Below, one piece after another: positions 12,855 through 19,836 of a stretch of 20,782 nucleotides of DNA (position 1 is its first letter; each line of letters begins with the position of its first letter). Origin of the DNA: Clostridia bacterium (GTDB lineage Bacteria > Bacillota > Clostridia > Peptostreptococcales > Anaerovoracaceae); assembly GCA_024682015.1 (NCBI GenBank), contig JAIKZT010000056.1, forward strand, positions 1 through 20,782. Direction: 5' to 3'. The notes under the pieces were generated by a model that saw only the letters and a program-made list of their open reading frames with translations, was not told where the DNA came from and did no database searches. A program made the translations under genes and the position numbers.

Positions 12855-14228
12855 TCAGAACACTTCCTCGCAGGCCGTCATGGTCTGGTCGCGGACGTAT
12901 TCGTCGTGGTCGACCATGCGGTCTTCGTATTCGATCTCGCCGAGCTGGTTGTCGTACGGATCGAATCTCCAGTGCTTCTTTTCGATGTCGAACATCTGGT
13001 GGAACGCGTTGTTCGCGACCATTCTGCCCGGGTCAAGGTTGCCGAAGTAGAACTTTCTCGACTCTTCGCTTCCGCTGCGTTCGGAGCCCGCGCCAAAGGA
13101 GCCGTCCGCGTAGAGCCAGCCGTAAGGCGCGATGTAGAATCTGGCCCAGTCGTGGGCGCCCACGTCGAAGGGCTCGGCGTCGAGGCCGCTCTGCCACTGG
13201 GCGGGGATGCCGGCGATGCGGCACATGGTGATGAAGAGCAGGGCGTAGATGCCGCAGTCTCCGGTGTAGTCGTGCGCCATGCCATCGGGGATGCTCTCGT
13301 TCGTGATGTAGTCGGGCACGAAGCTGTACACGACGTTGTGCGTGATCCAGTCGTAGATCGCGCGGGCTTTCTCCAGGTTGTTCGGGCATCCGCAGGTCAC
13401 TTCCGCGGTGAGCCTCTTCAGGTAGGGCGTGAAAACGATGTGCGGCGACTGCTCCTCCGTGCAGAAGGAGGGCTGCCAGGGATCGGGCACCATGTTCTCC
13501 GTGTCGTGGTACCGTTCGGTGTGCACGTAGGAATACTCGACCCAGAACTCGGTGTTTTCCTTCAGTTCCGTCTCCCAGCAGATCGTGCGCGCGCGGGACG
13601 TGCCCGGAGCGACTTTGCCGCCTGGCGGGTTCATGCCGACGATCTCGATGTCGCTCTGCGTTTCGCACTCGGCGGGGATGGGAAGGTGAACCCGCACAAA
13701 GCCGGGCTTGAACGCCTCGTCCTTGATGCGTACGGAAGCCCGGATCGTCATCTTCAGGCCCATCTTGCCGTTCCTCTTCATCTGCCTGATGGCGTAGTCG
13801 CGGAACGTTTCGTCCGTGCCGGGCATCATCGTCGGGCTGCTCTTGCGGCCGGCGCGGGCGGCGATCTGCGGATCCTTGCACATGGATCCGAAGAAACTGT
13901 CGATGTAGTAGGGCACGCCGCCGATGAGCGTCCAGTGCACGCGGCCCGTGTCGATGCAGGCGTTGAATTCTGCTTCCGTGAAGTCGGGGATCTCCTTGTG
14001 GATGCGCTCCATGGCCTGCTCGTACGTATAGACGTAGTTCTGGGGGATGCGGCGCATCATTTCCTTTTGCGCGATCAGACAGTATTTGAGGGACTGGGGC
14101 ACGTCATCCCGCTCCAGATACATGTCGATGAAGCGGTTCGCGCCTTCAAAATCGCCCATGTCCTTGCGCTTGCGGATCTCCTTGGGGAGGCCGCAGTCGA
14201 TGTAGCGAAGGGTATCGTTGATGTTCAT
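12855..14228 (-). CDS. Transglutaminase-like superfamily protein, cytoplasmic
   Basis: The 457-residue protein carries a papain-like transglutaminase core in its C-terminal half. The catalytic triad is visible as Cys325 in DYTGDCGIYALLF, His359 in GAHDWARFY and Asp375 in YADGSFG. The preceding segment, NLEKARAIYDWITHNVVYSF (about 284-303), is the usual lead-in helix. An N-terminal region of about 150 residues is unrecognised and is followed by a beta-rich stretch (about 158-275), as in many bacterial members. No signal peptide or membrane segment is present, so it probably acts in the cytosol, as a peptidase, amidase or cross-linker; the reaction cannot be fixed. I chose the ATG at 14228 because AAAAGG lies 6 nt upstream. 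The ATG at 14246, adding 6 residues, has no ribosome-binding site. It lies 111 nt after nfnB and 47 nt before the DtxR-type gene. Confidence 0.88.
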   Translation of the reverse strand: MNINDTLRYIDCGLPKEIRKRKDMGDFEGANRFIDMYLERDDVPQSLKYCLIAQKEMMRRIPQNYVYTYEQAMERIHKEIPDFTEAEFNACIDTGRVHWTLIGGVPYYIDSFFGSMCKDPQIAARAGRKSSPTMMPGTDETFRDYAIRQMKRNGKMGLKMTIRASVRIKDEAFKPGFVRVHLPIPAECETQSDIEIVGMNPPGGKVAPGTSRARTICWETELKENTEFWVEYSYVHTERYHDTENMVPDPWQPSFCTEEQSPHIVFTPYLKRLTAEVTCGCPNNLEKARAIYDWITHNVVYSFVPDYITNESIPDGMAHDYTGDCGIYALLFITMCRIAGIPAQWQSGLDAEPFDVGAHDWARFYIAPYGWLYADGSFGAGSERSGSEESRKFYFGNLDPGRMVANNAFHQMFDIEKKHWRFDPYDNQLGEIEYEDRMVDHDEYVRDQTMTACEEVF

Positions 14229-14264
14229 GCTTAGCCTTTTCTCCATGAAATCGAGGCGGTCCTG

Positions 14265-14301
14265 AGCCCCTTGTCCCCATAGGCCCGCTTGGGGCTGCGG
14301 G
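14265..14301 (-). other. Possible H-type RNA pseudoknot in the leader of the transglutaminase-like gene
   Basis: On the minus strand, CCCGC (14301-14297) pairs with GCGGG (14288-14284), leaving the loop AGCCCCAA. The AGCCCC of that loop (14296-14291) is complementary to GGGGCT at 14270-14265. The result is a 5-bp stem plus a 6-bp stem in pseudoknot topology, or two alternative hairpins. It lies about 37 nt before the start codon. No T-run follows, so it is not a standard terminator of nfnB. Confidence 0.3.
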
Positions 14302-14339
14302 AACCGGGGAACGCCCGGACCGCTTCGGATCGCAATGCT

Positions 14340-15731
14340 TTATTTGCTGAGGGCTTCGTCGATGGCCTTGGCAGCGGTCTTGCCGGCGCCCATGGCCAGG
14401 ATGACGGTGGCAGCGCCTGTAACGGCGTCGCCGCCGGCGTAGACCATGTCCTTGGACGTCTTGCCGGTCTCTTCCTCGGCTACGATGCAGCCGTGGGAGT
14501 TCGTGTCGAGGCCTTCCGTCGTGTTCTTGATGAGCGGGTTGGGGGACGTGCCGATGGCCATGATGACGCAGTCGACGTCCAGCACGAACTCGCTGCCGGG
14601 AACGGCCACGGGCCTTCTTCTGCCGGAAGCGTCGGGCTCGCCGAGCTCCATGCGGATGCACTTGATGCCGTTCACGAACCGGTCTTCGCCGCCGAGGATC
14701 TCCACGGGATTGTTCAGCAGCTTGAATTCGATGCCTTCTTCCTTGGCGTGCTCGACCTCCTCGCGGCGGGCGGGCAGCTCGGCTTCGGAGCGTCTGTAGA
14801 CGATATAGACATGTTCGGCGCCCAGTCTCTTGGCGCAGCGGGCGGCGTCCATCGCGACGTTGCCGCCGCCGACGACCGCGACTGCCTTCGAGTGCTTGAT
14901 CGGGGTGTCCGCGCCTTCCCGGTAGGCCTTCATCAGGTTGATGCGGGTCAGGAATTCGTTGGCGGAATAGACGGCCTTGAGGTTTTCGCCGGGGATGTTC
15001 ATGAAGGAGGGCAGGCCGGCGCCGGAGCCGATGAACACGGCTTCAAATCCGAACTCGTCGCTCATGAGCTCGTCCACGGAGACGGTCTTGCCGACAACGG
15101 TGTTCGTCTCGATCTTGACGCCCAGCGCCTTCAGACCGTCGACTTCCTTCTGCACGATGGCCTTGGGAAGACGGAATTCGGGGATGCCGTAGACCAGCAC
15201 GCCGCCGGCGGTGTGGAGCGCTTCAAACACGGTCACTTCGTAGCCCTTCTTGGCGAGGTCTCCCGCGCAGGTGAGGCCGGAGGGGCCGGAACCGATGATG
15301 GCGACCTTGTGGCCGTTGGAAGCGGGCTTTACGGGCGCTTCCTTGGCGTTCTCGTTATGCCAGTCGGCGACGAAACGCTCGAGGCGGCCGATGCCGACGG
15401 GTTCGCCCTTGATGCCGCGCACGCAGTACTTCTCGCACTGGTTCTCCTGCGGGCAGACTCTGCCGCAGACGGCGGGCAGGGACGAGTCCTTCGCGATGAT
15501 GTCGTAAGCGCCTTCGAAGTCCTCTTCGGCGACTTTCTTGATGAAGGCGGGGATGTCGATCTGCACGGGGCAGCCCTTCGTGCAAGGCTTGTTCTTGCAG
15601 GACAGGCAGCGCTGCGCTTCGTCGAGGGCCATTTCCTTCGTGTAGCCGAGCGCTACTTCTTTAAAGTTCGATGCTCTTTCGACGGGATCCTGGGAAGGCA
15701 TCGGGTTCTTTTTCAGGGACATGTTGGGCAT
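14340..15731 (-). CDS. nfnB: NfnB/GltA-type NADPH-dependent oxidoreductase large subunit
   Basis: The 463-residue protein matches the glutamate-synthase-small-subunit family. Two cysteine sets, C42-C45-C50-C54 and C89-C93-C99-C103, bind two [4Fe-4S] clusters. The FAD Rossmann motif GSGPSG is at 147-152, a second nucleotide-binding motif (VVGGGNVAMDA) is at 286-296 with YRRSE at 312-316 for NADPH, and the C-terminal AGGDAVTGAATV completes the FAD site. Its start lies 1 nt after the stop of a gene for the small-subunit partner, with GGAGG 9 nt upstream inside that gene. The pairing identifies it as the large subunit of NfnAB, which couples NADH and reduced ferredoxin to NADP+ reduction by flavin-based electron bifurcation in anaerobes. 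The same pair is sometimes annotated as sulfide dehydrogenase SudAB; the sequence alone does not rule that out. Confidence 0.9.
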   Translation of the reverse strand: MPNMSLKKNPMPSQDPVERASNFKEVALGYTKEMALDEAQRCLSCKNKPCTKGCPVQIDIPAFIKKVAEEDFEGAYDIIAKDSSLPAVCGRVCPQENQCEKYCVRGIKGEPVGIGRLERFVADWHNENAKEAPVKPASNGHKVAIIGSGPSGLTCAGDLAKKGYEVTVFEALHTAGGVLVYGIPEFRLPKAIVQKEVDGLKALGVKIETNTVVGKTVSVDELMSDEFGFEAVFIGSGAGLPSFMNIPGENLKAVYSANEFLTRINLMKAYREGADTPIKHSKAVAVVGGGNVAMDAARCAKRLGAEHVYIVYRRSEAELPARREEVEHAKEEGIEFKLLNNPVEILGGEDRFVNGIKCIRMELGEPDASGRRRPVAVPGSEFVLDVDCVIMAIGTSPNPLIKNTTEGLDTNSHGCIVAEEETGKTSKDMVYAGGDAVTGAATVILAMGAGKTAAKAIDEALSK

Positions 15732-15732
15732 C

Positions 15733-16575
15733 TTACTTTACCTCCATTTTATAGAGATTGCATGCTGCTTCTCTCGCCTGGGCTTCGAAGGCCTTGTACA
15801 TGCTGCCTCTGTCGATCGCTTCATCGAAATCCACTTTGTAGCCGTCGAAATCCGGGCCGTCGACGCAGGCGAACTTCGTCTTGCCGTCCACGGTGAGCCG
15901 GCAGCCGCCGCACATGCCCGTGCCGTCGACCATGATGGGGGACATGGAGACGATGCAGGGGATGCCGAAGGGCTGAACGGTCTTCGTAACGAACTTCATC
16001 ATGACGATGGGTCCGATGGTGATGACTTCGTCGAACTGCTCGCCGCTCTCCAGCAGGCGCTTTAAGGGTTCGGTGACCAGCGCTTTTTCGCCGTAGCTGC
16101 CGTCGTCGGTGCAGATGATGAAGTTGTTGCTGGCCGCGCGGAACTCGTCTTCCAGGATGACAAGATCCTTATTGCGGAAGCCCAGGATGGCCGTAACGTC
16201 GGAGCCCTGCTCATGCAGCGCCTTGACGATGGGGTAGGCGATGGCATTGCCGACGCCGCCGCCGACGACACAGACCTTCTTCAGTCCTTCCAGATGGGAC
16301 GCGACGCCCAGCGGACCTACGAAGTCCTGGATGCATTCGCCCTGTTTCTTGTGGTTGAGCTTCTCGGTGGTGGCGCCGACGACCTGGAAAATGATGTCCA
16401 CGGTGCCGCCTTTGCGGTCGTAACCGGCGATGGTGAGGGGAATGCGCTCGCCGTCTTCGTCCACTCTGAGGATGATGAACTGACCCGCGAGAGCCTTGCG
16501 CGCGACCATAGGAGCCTCTATGGACATGAGCGTGACGGTGGGGTTCAGCTCTTGTTTCTTAACGATCTTGTACAA
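15733..16575 (-). CDS. nfnA: NfnA-type FAD/NAD-binding [2Fe-2S] small subunit
   Basis: The 280-residue protein has the ferredoxin-NADP reductase fold of dihydroorotate dehydrogenase electron-transfer subunits. The FAD-binding RIPLTI motif is at 44-49, the nucleotide-binding VVGGGVGNA at 103-111, and the C-terminal cluster motif DGTGMCGGC with a third cysteine at 237. Cys222, Cys225 and Cys237 plus a nearby Asp (probably Asp217) are the expected ligands of the unusual [2Fe-2S] cluster of NfnA. It is the NADH-handling subunit of the bifurcating NfnAB complex. The start is a TTG at 16575, supported by AGGAGG 9 nt upstream; no better start exists. nfnB follows after 1 nt, so the two are translationally coupled. 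Its promoter must lie in the divergent region 16576-16775, where an AT-rich stretch near 16640-16670 is the likely location. Confidence 0.9.
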   Translation of the reverse strand: MYKIVKKQELNPTVTLMSIEAPMVARKALAGQFIILRVDEDGERIPLTIAGYDRKGGTVDIIFQVVGATTEKLNHKKQGECIQDFVGPLGVASHLEGLKKVCVVGGGVGNAIAYPIVKALHEQGSDVTAILGFRNKDLVILEDEFRAASNNFIICTDDGSYGEKALVTEPLKRLLESGEQFDEVITIGPIVMMKFVTKTVQPFGIPCIVSMSPIMVDGTGMCGGCRLTVDGKTKFACVDGPDFDGYKVDFDEAIDRGSMYKAFEAQAREAACNLYKMEVK

Positions 16576-16584
16576 TTGACAGTT

Positions 16585-16590
16585 CCTCCT
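16585..16590 (-). promoter_or_regulatory. Ribosome-binding site that fixes the TTG start of nfnA
   Basis: AGGAGG on the minus strand is 9 nt before the TTG codon at 16575-16573. No ATG or GTG lies within a usable distance in the same frame, so this site decides the unusual start. Confidence 0.8.
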
Positions 16591-16775
16591 TTTCGTTGTG
16601 CGGGACTTATCGCTGCCCGGTCTGAAGGCGCCCGGGACAAATTAACTGCATACGTTATTATTTTAACACAAACGCGAGGCGCTTGTATAGCACTTTCCTG
16701 TGCGGCAGAGCGCTTGCCGCGAATCTCTCCCTGATGTCAGTAATGGAAATATTTGAAATAATTTGCAAAAACCAC

Positions 16776-16803
16776 TTGACAAAGTTTTCCGGTCTGCTAC
16801 AAT
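16776..16803 (+). promoter_or_regulatory. Promoter of the Tad-pilus locus (extended -10)
   Basis: A perfect -35 box TTGACA at 16776-16781 and a -10 box TACAAT at 16798-16803 are separated by 16 bp. A TG dinucleotide at 16795-16796 gives an extended -10. Transcription would begin near 16810, leaving a leader of about 38 nt before the ATG at 16848. This is the clearest sigma-70-type promoter in the window. Confidence 0.8.
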
Positions 16804-16847
16804 AATGGCAAATACAGCCAATCACAGTAAAACGAGGTATTGGAAAA

Positions 16848-17495
16848 ATGAAATGGAAAACTATTGCCGGGATCGTTCTGATCGCCCTCAGCGTGGCGGC
16901 GATGTATATCTGGGAGACCCGGGGGAGAGACCGCCTGCTGCTGCAGCCCGTGCTGTCGGCGGCCGCGGACATGGAGGCGGGGCACGTTGTAACGGAAGAA
17001 GACCTGTCGGTGCTGGAGGTGCTGCCCCAGACGGCGGTATCCGGCGCGCTGTCGCCTGCGGACGCGGGACAGATCATAGGACTTCGGGCGGGTCACCGCG
17101 TTGCGGCGAACCAGCAGCTTTTGCCTTCGGATTTCGCCGCAGCGGGCGTGCGCCTGCCGAAGGGCAAGTCCGTGTACGTGCTGCCTTCGGAATGGATCCT
17201 CTCGCGCAGCTGCAGCCTGCGGGCAGGAGATAAGGTGCAGATCTACGCCATGCCGGAAAAGAAGCTGCTGGGCACGTATTCCCTCGCGTTCGTGCGGGAT
17301 ACGCAGGAACAGGAGGTCGTGGACCTGGAGCGCGCGGACGGCGTGCTGGGCAGGACGTCGCCGAGCTCCATCATCAGCAGTCTGGAGATCATCTGCACGA
17401 ACGGGGAGTTCTTCAGCATCTACGACGCGGTGCAGGAGGCGGGTCCCTTCTGCCTGCTGGTGGTCATGGAGGAAAAACAATGGGAAGAATCATAA
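16848..17495 (+). CDS. CpaB/RcpC-like SAF-domain protein of the Tad pilus
   Basis: The 215-residue protein starts with a membrane anchor (about residues 5-21) followed by a SAF domain at about 36-96 (ADMEAGHVVTEEDL, GLRAGHRVAANQQLLPSDF). This is the same layout as Flp-pilus assembly protein CpaB/RcpC, which sits at the cell envelope. The rest is a beta-rich region with a second RAGDKVQIYA stretch around 125-135. GAGG lies 10 nt before the ATG and the gene follows directly behind the strong promoter. It overlaps the next gene by 16 nt, which points to translational coupling. Sequence similarity in this family is low, so the assignment rests on the SAF domain, the anchor and the CpaE-CpaF-TadB genes that follow. 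Confidence 0.78.
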   Translation: MKWKTIAGIVLIALSVAAMYIWETRGRDRLLLQPVLSAAADMEAGHVVTEEDLSVLEVLPQTAVSGALSPADAGQIIGLRAGHRVAANQQLLPSDFAAAGVRLPKGKSVYVLPSEWILSRSCSLRAGDKVQIYAMPEKKLLGTYSLAFVRDTQEQEVVDLERADGVLGRTSPSSIISSLEIICTNGEFFSIYDAVQEAGPFCLLVVMEEKQWEES

Positions 17496-18268
17496 CGTTT
17501 TACGGTCTGGATCACAAGACGGGGGTAAGCCAGACAGCGCAGGCCGCCGCGGAATCCATCGCGGAACGCTATCCCTATCTGAAGGTGCTGCTCATCCATA
17601 CGGAAGGGGAAGGCGGGGAGGAGTACGCTCCGCGGATCCGCCAATCCGTGGAGGATCTGAAACCCTATCTGCTCGAGCAGGTGCTCGATGGCAGGGAAGC
17701 GGCGGAACAGGCGCAGTACAAGGGCAATCTGTACATCATCGGGGGCGACGGCAGCGCCGGAAGCGCGGAAGGATACATGCCGGAAATGGCCGAATACATG
17801 CTGGCCGTCTTCGCGCAGGACTTCGACCTGGTACTCTGCGACAGCGGCAGCCGCATCGACCATCCGCTGGCGCTGGGGTCCCTGTTCTGCGCGGCGCGGA
17901 TCTATTACGTGCTGGCGCAGTCGGAGGTCTGTCTCAAGCGTGCCGAGCGCCAGCTGCCTCTGCTGGGCAGCCTGAACCTCAGCGAAGCCCGCCTCGTCGT
18001 GAACCGCTTCGACCGCGCGTCGGCGTTCGATGCCGCGTACGTTTCCAAGCGCCTGGAAAAGGATCCGGCAGCCTTTTTGACCCTGCGGCCTTCCCGGCGC
18101 GCCGCGGACGCGGAGGTGGAGGGGCGCAGCCTGTACAGCTTTAAGGAGAGTCCCTACCGCAAGGACGTGGACGCTCTCGCGGAGGATATCGTCCGCACGT
18201 TTCATCTGGCAAAGGAGGAAAACGAGAAAAAATGGCTCAGGAAAAGTTCAGTTTCAGCGAAGCCGTGA
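17480..18268 (+). CDS. CpaE-like MinD/ParA-family protein with altered P-loop
   Basis: The 262-residue protein has the MinD/ParA layout: a beta strand, a P-loop-like segment HKTGVSQTA (12-20), and FDLVLCDSG (115-123) with the Walker-B-like Asp121. IYYVLAQSE and LVVNRFDRA follow at the positions of the later beta strands. CpaE proteins localise or regulate Tad pilus assembly at the membrane. The receiver-like N-terminal domain of longer CpaE proteins is absent. Aligned to KGGVGKT, the deviant lysine is kept (Lys13) but the P-loop lysine is Gln18, and Gly is Ser17, so ATP hydrolysis is doubtful. GGAGG is 7 nt before the ATG. It overlaps the CpaB-like gene by 16 nt and the CpaF-like gene by 37 nt. 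Its identity as CpaE is inferred mainly from fold and position. Confidence 0.75.
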   Translation: MGRIITFYGLDHKTGVSQTAQAAAESIAERYPYLKVLLIHTEGEGGEEYAPRIRQSVEDLKPYLLEQVLDGREAAEQAQYKGNLYIIGGDGSAGSAEGYMPEMAEYMLAVFAQDFDLVLCDSGSRIDHPLALGSLFCAARIYYVLAQSEVCLKRAERQLPLLGSLNLSEARLVVNRFDRASAFDAAYVSKRLEKDPAAFLTLRPSRRAADAEVEGRSLYSFKESPYRKDVDALAEDIVRTFHLAKEENEKKWLRKSSVSAKP

Positions 18269-19836
18269 GATCGCGCTGCGGCCCGCGCAGCGCGCCGCTT
18301 CAGATAAGCCCGGCCGCGCCGGCGCAACCGAGTTGGTCAGATTACGTGGATTACAATCCCTCCCCGCAGGAGGCGCCGGGGCCTGTGCGGGTCACGCCGC
18401 CCGCGCAGCCGGAGCCTGCCTTTTCACCGGCCGTGAACTGCCTGCCCGCGCAGCAGACCTCGCCGGCACCGAATTTCGCTCCTGTGCAGGGCTGTTCGCC
18501 CCTTTACGCCGACCCCGGATACGGACCGTTCTACGACCTGTGCGCACGCATCATGGCGATCTTCTTCCGGGACTGGGAGGACAAGGACCATTCGCGCTCG
18601 GCGCTCGAGATCCAAAAACGCGCCATCATCGGCTACGAGAAGGAGAAAAACTTCTTCAAGAACCGCATCGGGGAGCTCGTGCGAAGCCTGGGGGCGGAGC
18701 GCGTCCGATTCCCTGCCTGGTACAGTTCGCTCGAGGATGGCATATACCACGAAAACTGGGGCCTTGCGGGTCTTGCGGAGTGGTTCGAGCCGGTCTTTGC
18801 GGGCAGCAGTTCGGCAAAGATCATCGGGGAGAACATGTTTTTCCTCGAAAACGGCCGCATGACCCTAAAACCTCAGAAGATCAGCAAGGAGCGCAAGGAC
18901 CAACTCATCAAGGCGTTTCTGCTGCTCACGCCCGAGGAGCGCATGGACAAGGCGTACCACGAGACCTATCTGCTCGACGGCACCCGGGTGACGATCTTCA
19001 CGTCGCCCATGGCAAAGGCAGGGCAGGACGCCATCATCTTCCGGCGCTACGTCGTGCCGAACCTGTCGCTTGAGGAGCAGGCCAGGCGCGGGACCGTTCC
19101 GGCCGCCGCCATCCCGCTTTTTAAGACCATGGCTTCCATCGGGTTCAACGTGGCCTTCGTCGGGGCGGTGCGCACGGCCAAGACGACGTTCCTCTCCACG
19201 TGGCAGGCGCTCGAGGATCCGACGCTGGAAGGGGTCATGGTCGAGACGGACCCCGAGATCCCGCTCGACCGGCTGCTGCCGGGCGCTCCCATCCTGCAGC
19301 TGATCGCAGACGGCGAGGACTTAAAGCGCATCTCCAAGAACCTGCTGAGAAGCGACGCGGACTACTTCATCCTGGCGGAAGCCCGCGACGGCATCGCGCT
19401 CGATACGGCGGTGCGCATCGCCAGCAAGGGTACGAAGCGCATGAAGATGACGTTCCACACCCGCTCGCCGCGGCTGTTTCCGCTGGAAGCCGCTACTGAA
19501 ATCGTCAAGAGCACGGGCGGCGACTTGAATCTGACGATGCAGAAGGTCGCGGGCAGTTTCGACTACATCTTCCACTTCATCCAGCTTTCGGACAAGAGCC
19601 GCAAGCGCCTGAAGGGCATCTACCAGATGAACGTGGATGAGGCGGGGGAGATCCGCGTCGAACCGGTCTGCGAATACGATCCGAAGACCGATTCCTGGAC
19701 GTTCCGCTATGCGCTCGGTCCTGCCCAGGAAGAGTACGGTCTGGAGAGCGACTGGCAGCTGCTCGAATTGATGAAACAGCAGCTGAAAGCGCTGGCGGAC
19801 GGCTCGCCTTATGCTTCGGAGGCCTCCCATGGATAG
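18232..19836 (+). CDS. CpaF/TadA-like secretion ATPase with altered Walker A
   Basis: This 534-residue protein is the type II/IV secretion ATPase expected to power Tad pilus assembly at the cytoplasmic face of the membrane. Residues about 20-95 are a proline- and alanine-rich, probably disordered extension. A helical domain follows (about 100-240), then the ATPase core. Walker A is GAVRTAKTT (311-319), keeping Lys317 and Thr318 but with Ala in place of the conserved Gly. The Asp-box-like VMVETDPEI is at 335-343, Walker B DADYFILAEARDG at 375-387 with Glu383, and the His-box MTFHTRSP at 406-413. Arg-containing GTRVTIFTSPM (250-260) matches the usual sensor region. The start overlaps the CpaE-like gene by 37 nt, with AAAGGAGG 13 nt upstream, a rather long gap. 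It ends 8 nt inside the TadB-like gene. The family is confident; activity is less certain because of the changed P-loop. Confidence 0.88.
   Translation: MAQEKFSFSEAVRSRCGPRSAPLQISPAAPAQPSWSDYVDYNPSPQEAPGPVRVTPPAQPEPAFSPAVNCLPAQQTSPAPNFAPVQGCSPLYADPGYGPFYDLCARIMAIFFRDWEDKDHSRSALEIQKRAIIGYEKEKNFFKNRIGELVRSLGAERVRFPAWYSSLEDGIYHENWGLAGLAEWFEPVFAGSSSAKIIGENMFFLENGRMTLKPQKISKERKDQLIKAFLLLTPEERMDKAYHETYLLDGTRVTIFTSPMAKAGQDAIIFRRYVVPNLSLEEQARRGTVPAAAIPLFKTMASIGFNVAFVGAVRTAKTTFLSTWQALEDPTLEGVMVETDPEIPLDRLLPGAPILQLIADGEDLKRISKNLLRSDADYFILAEARDGIALDTAVRIASKGTKRMKMTFHTRSPRLFPLEAATEIVKSTGGDLNLTMQKVAGSFDYIFHFIQLSDKSRKRLKGIYQMNVDEAGEIRVEPVCEYDPKTDSWTFRYALGPAQEEYGLESDWQLLELMKQQLKALADGSPYASEASHG
19818..19822 (+). 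promoter_or_regulatory. Ribosome-binding site that selects the start of the TadB-like gene
   Basis: GGAGG lies 6 nt before the ATG at 19829, within the last codons of the CpaF-like gene. It favours this start over the in-frame ATG at 19811, which has no such site. Confidence 0.75.

Noticed and set aside
12807..14234. Plus-strand open frame (475 codons) opposite the transglutaminase-like gene
   Set aside because: The minus-strand frame has a catalytic triad and a ribosome-binding site; the plus-strand frame has neither a domain nor a good start.
14289..15896. Long plus-strand open frame (535 codons) opposite nfnB
   Set aside because: It is antisense to an unmistakable NfnB gene, has a composition typical of GC-rich shadow frames (many Gly, Ala, Asp, Val, Arg, His), and shows no domain.
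16635..16675. AT-rich TTAAAATAATAA-like segment as a defined nfnA promoter
   Set aside because: Several overlapping -10-like boxes fit, but none has a convincing -35 partner, so only the general location is given.
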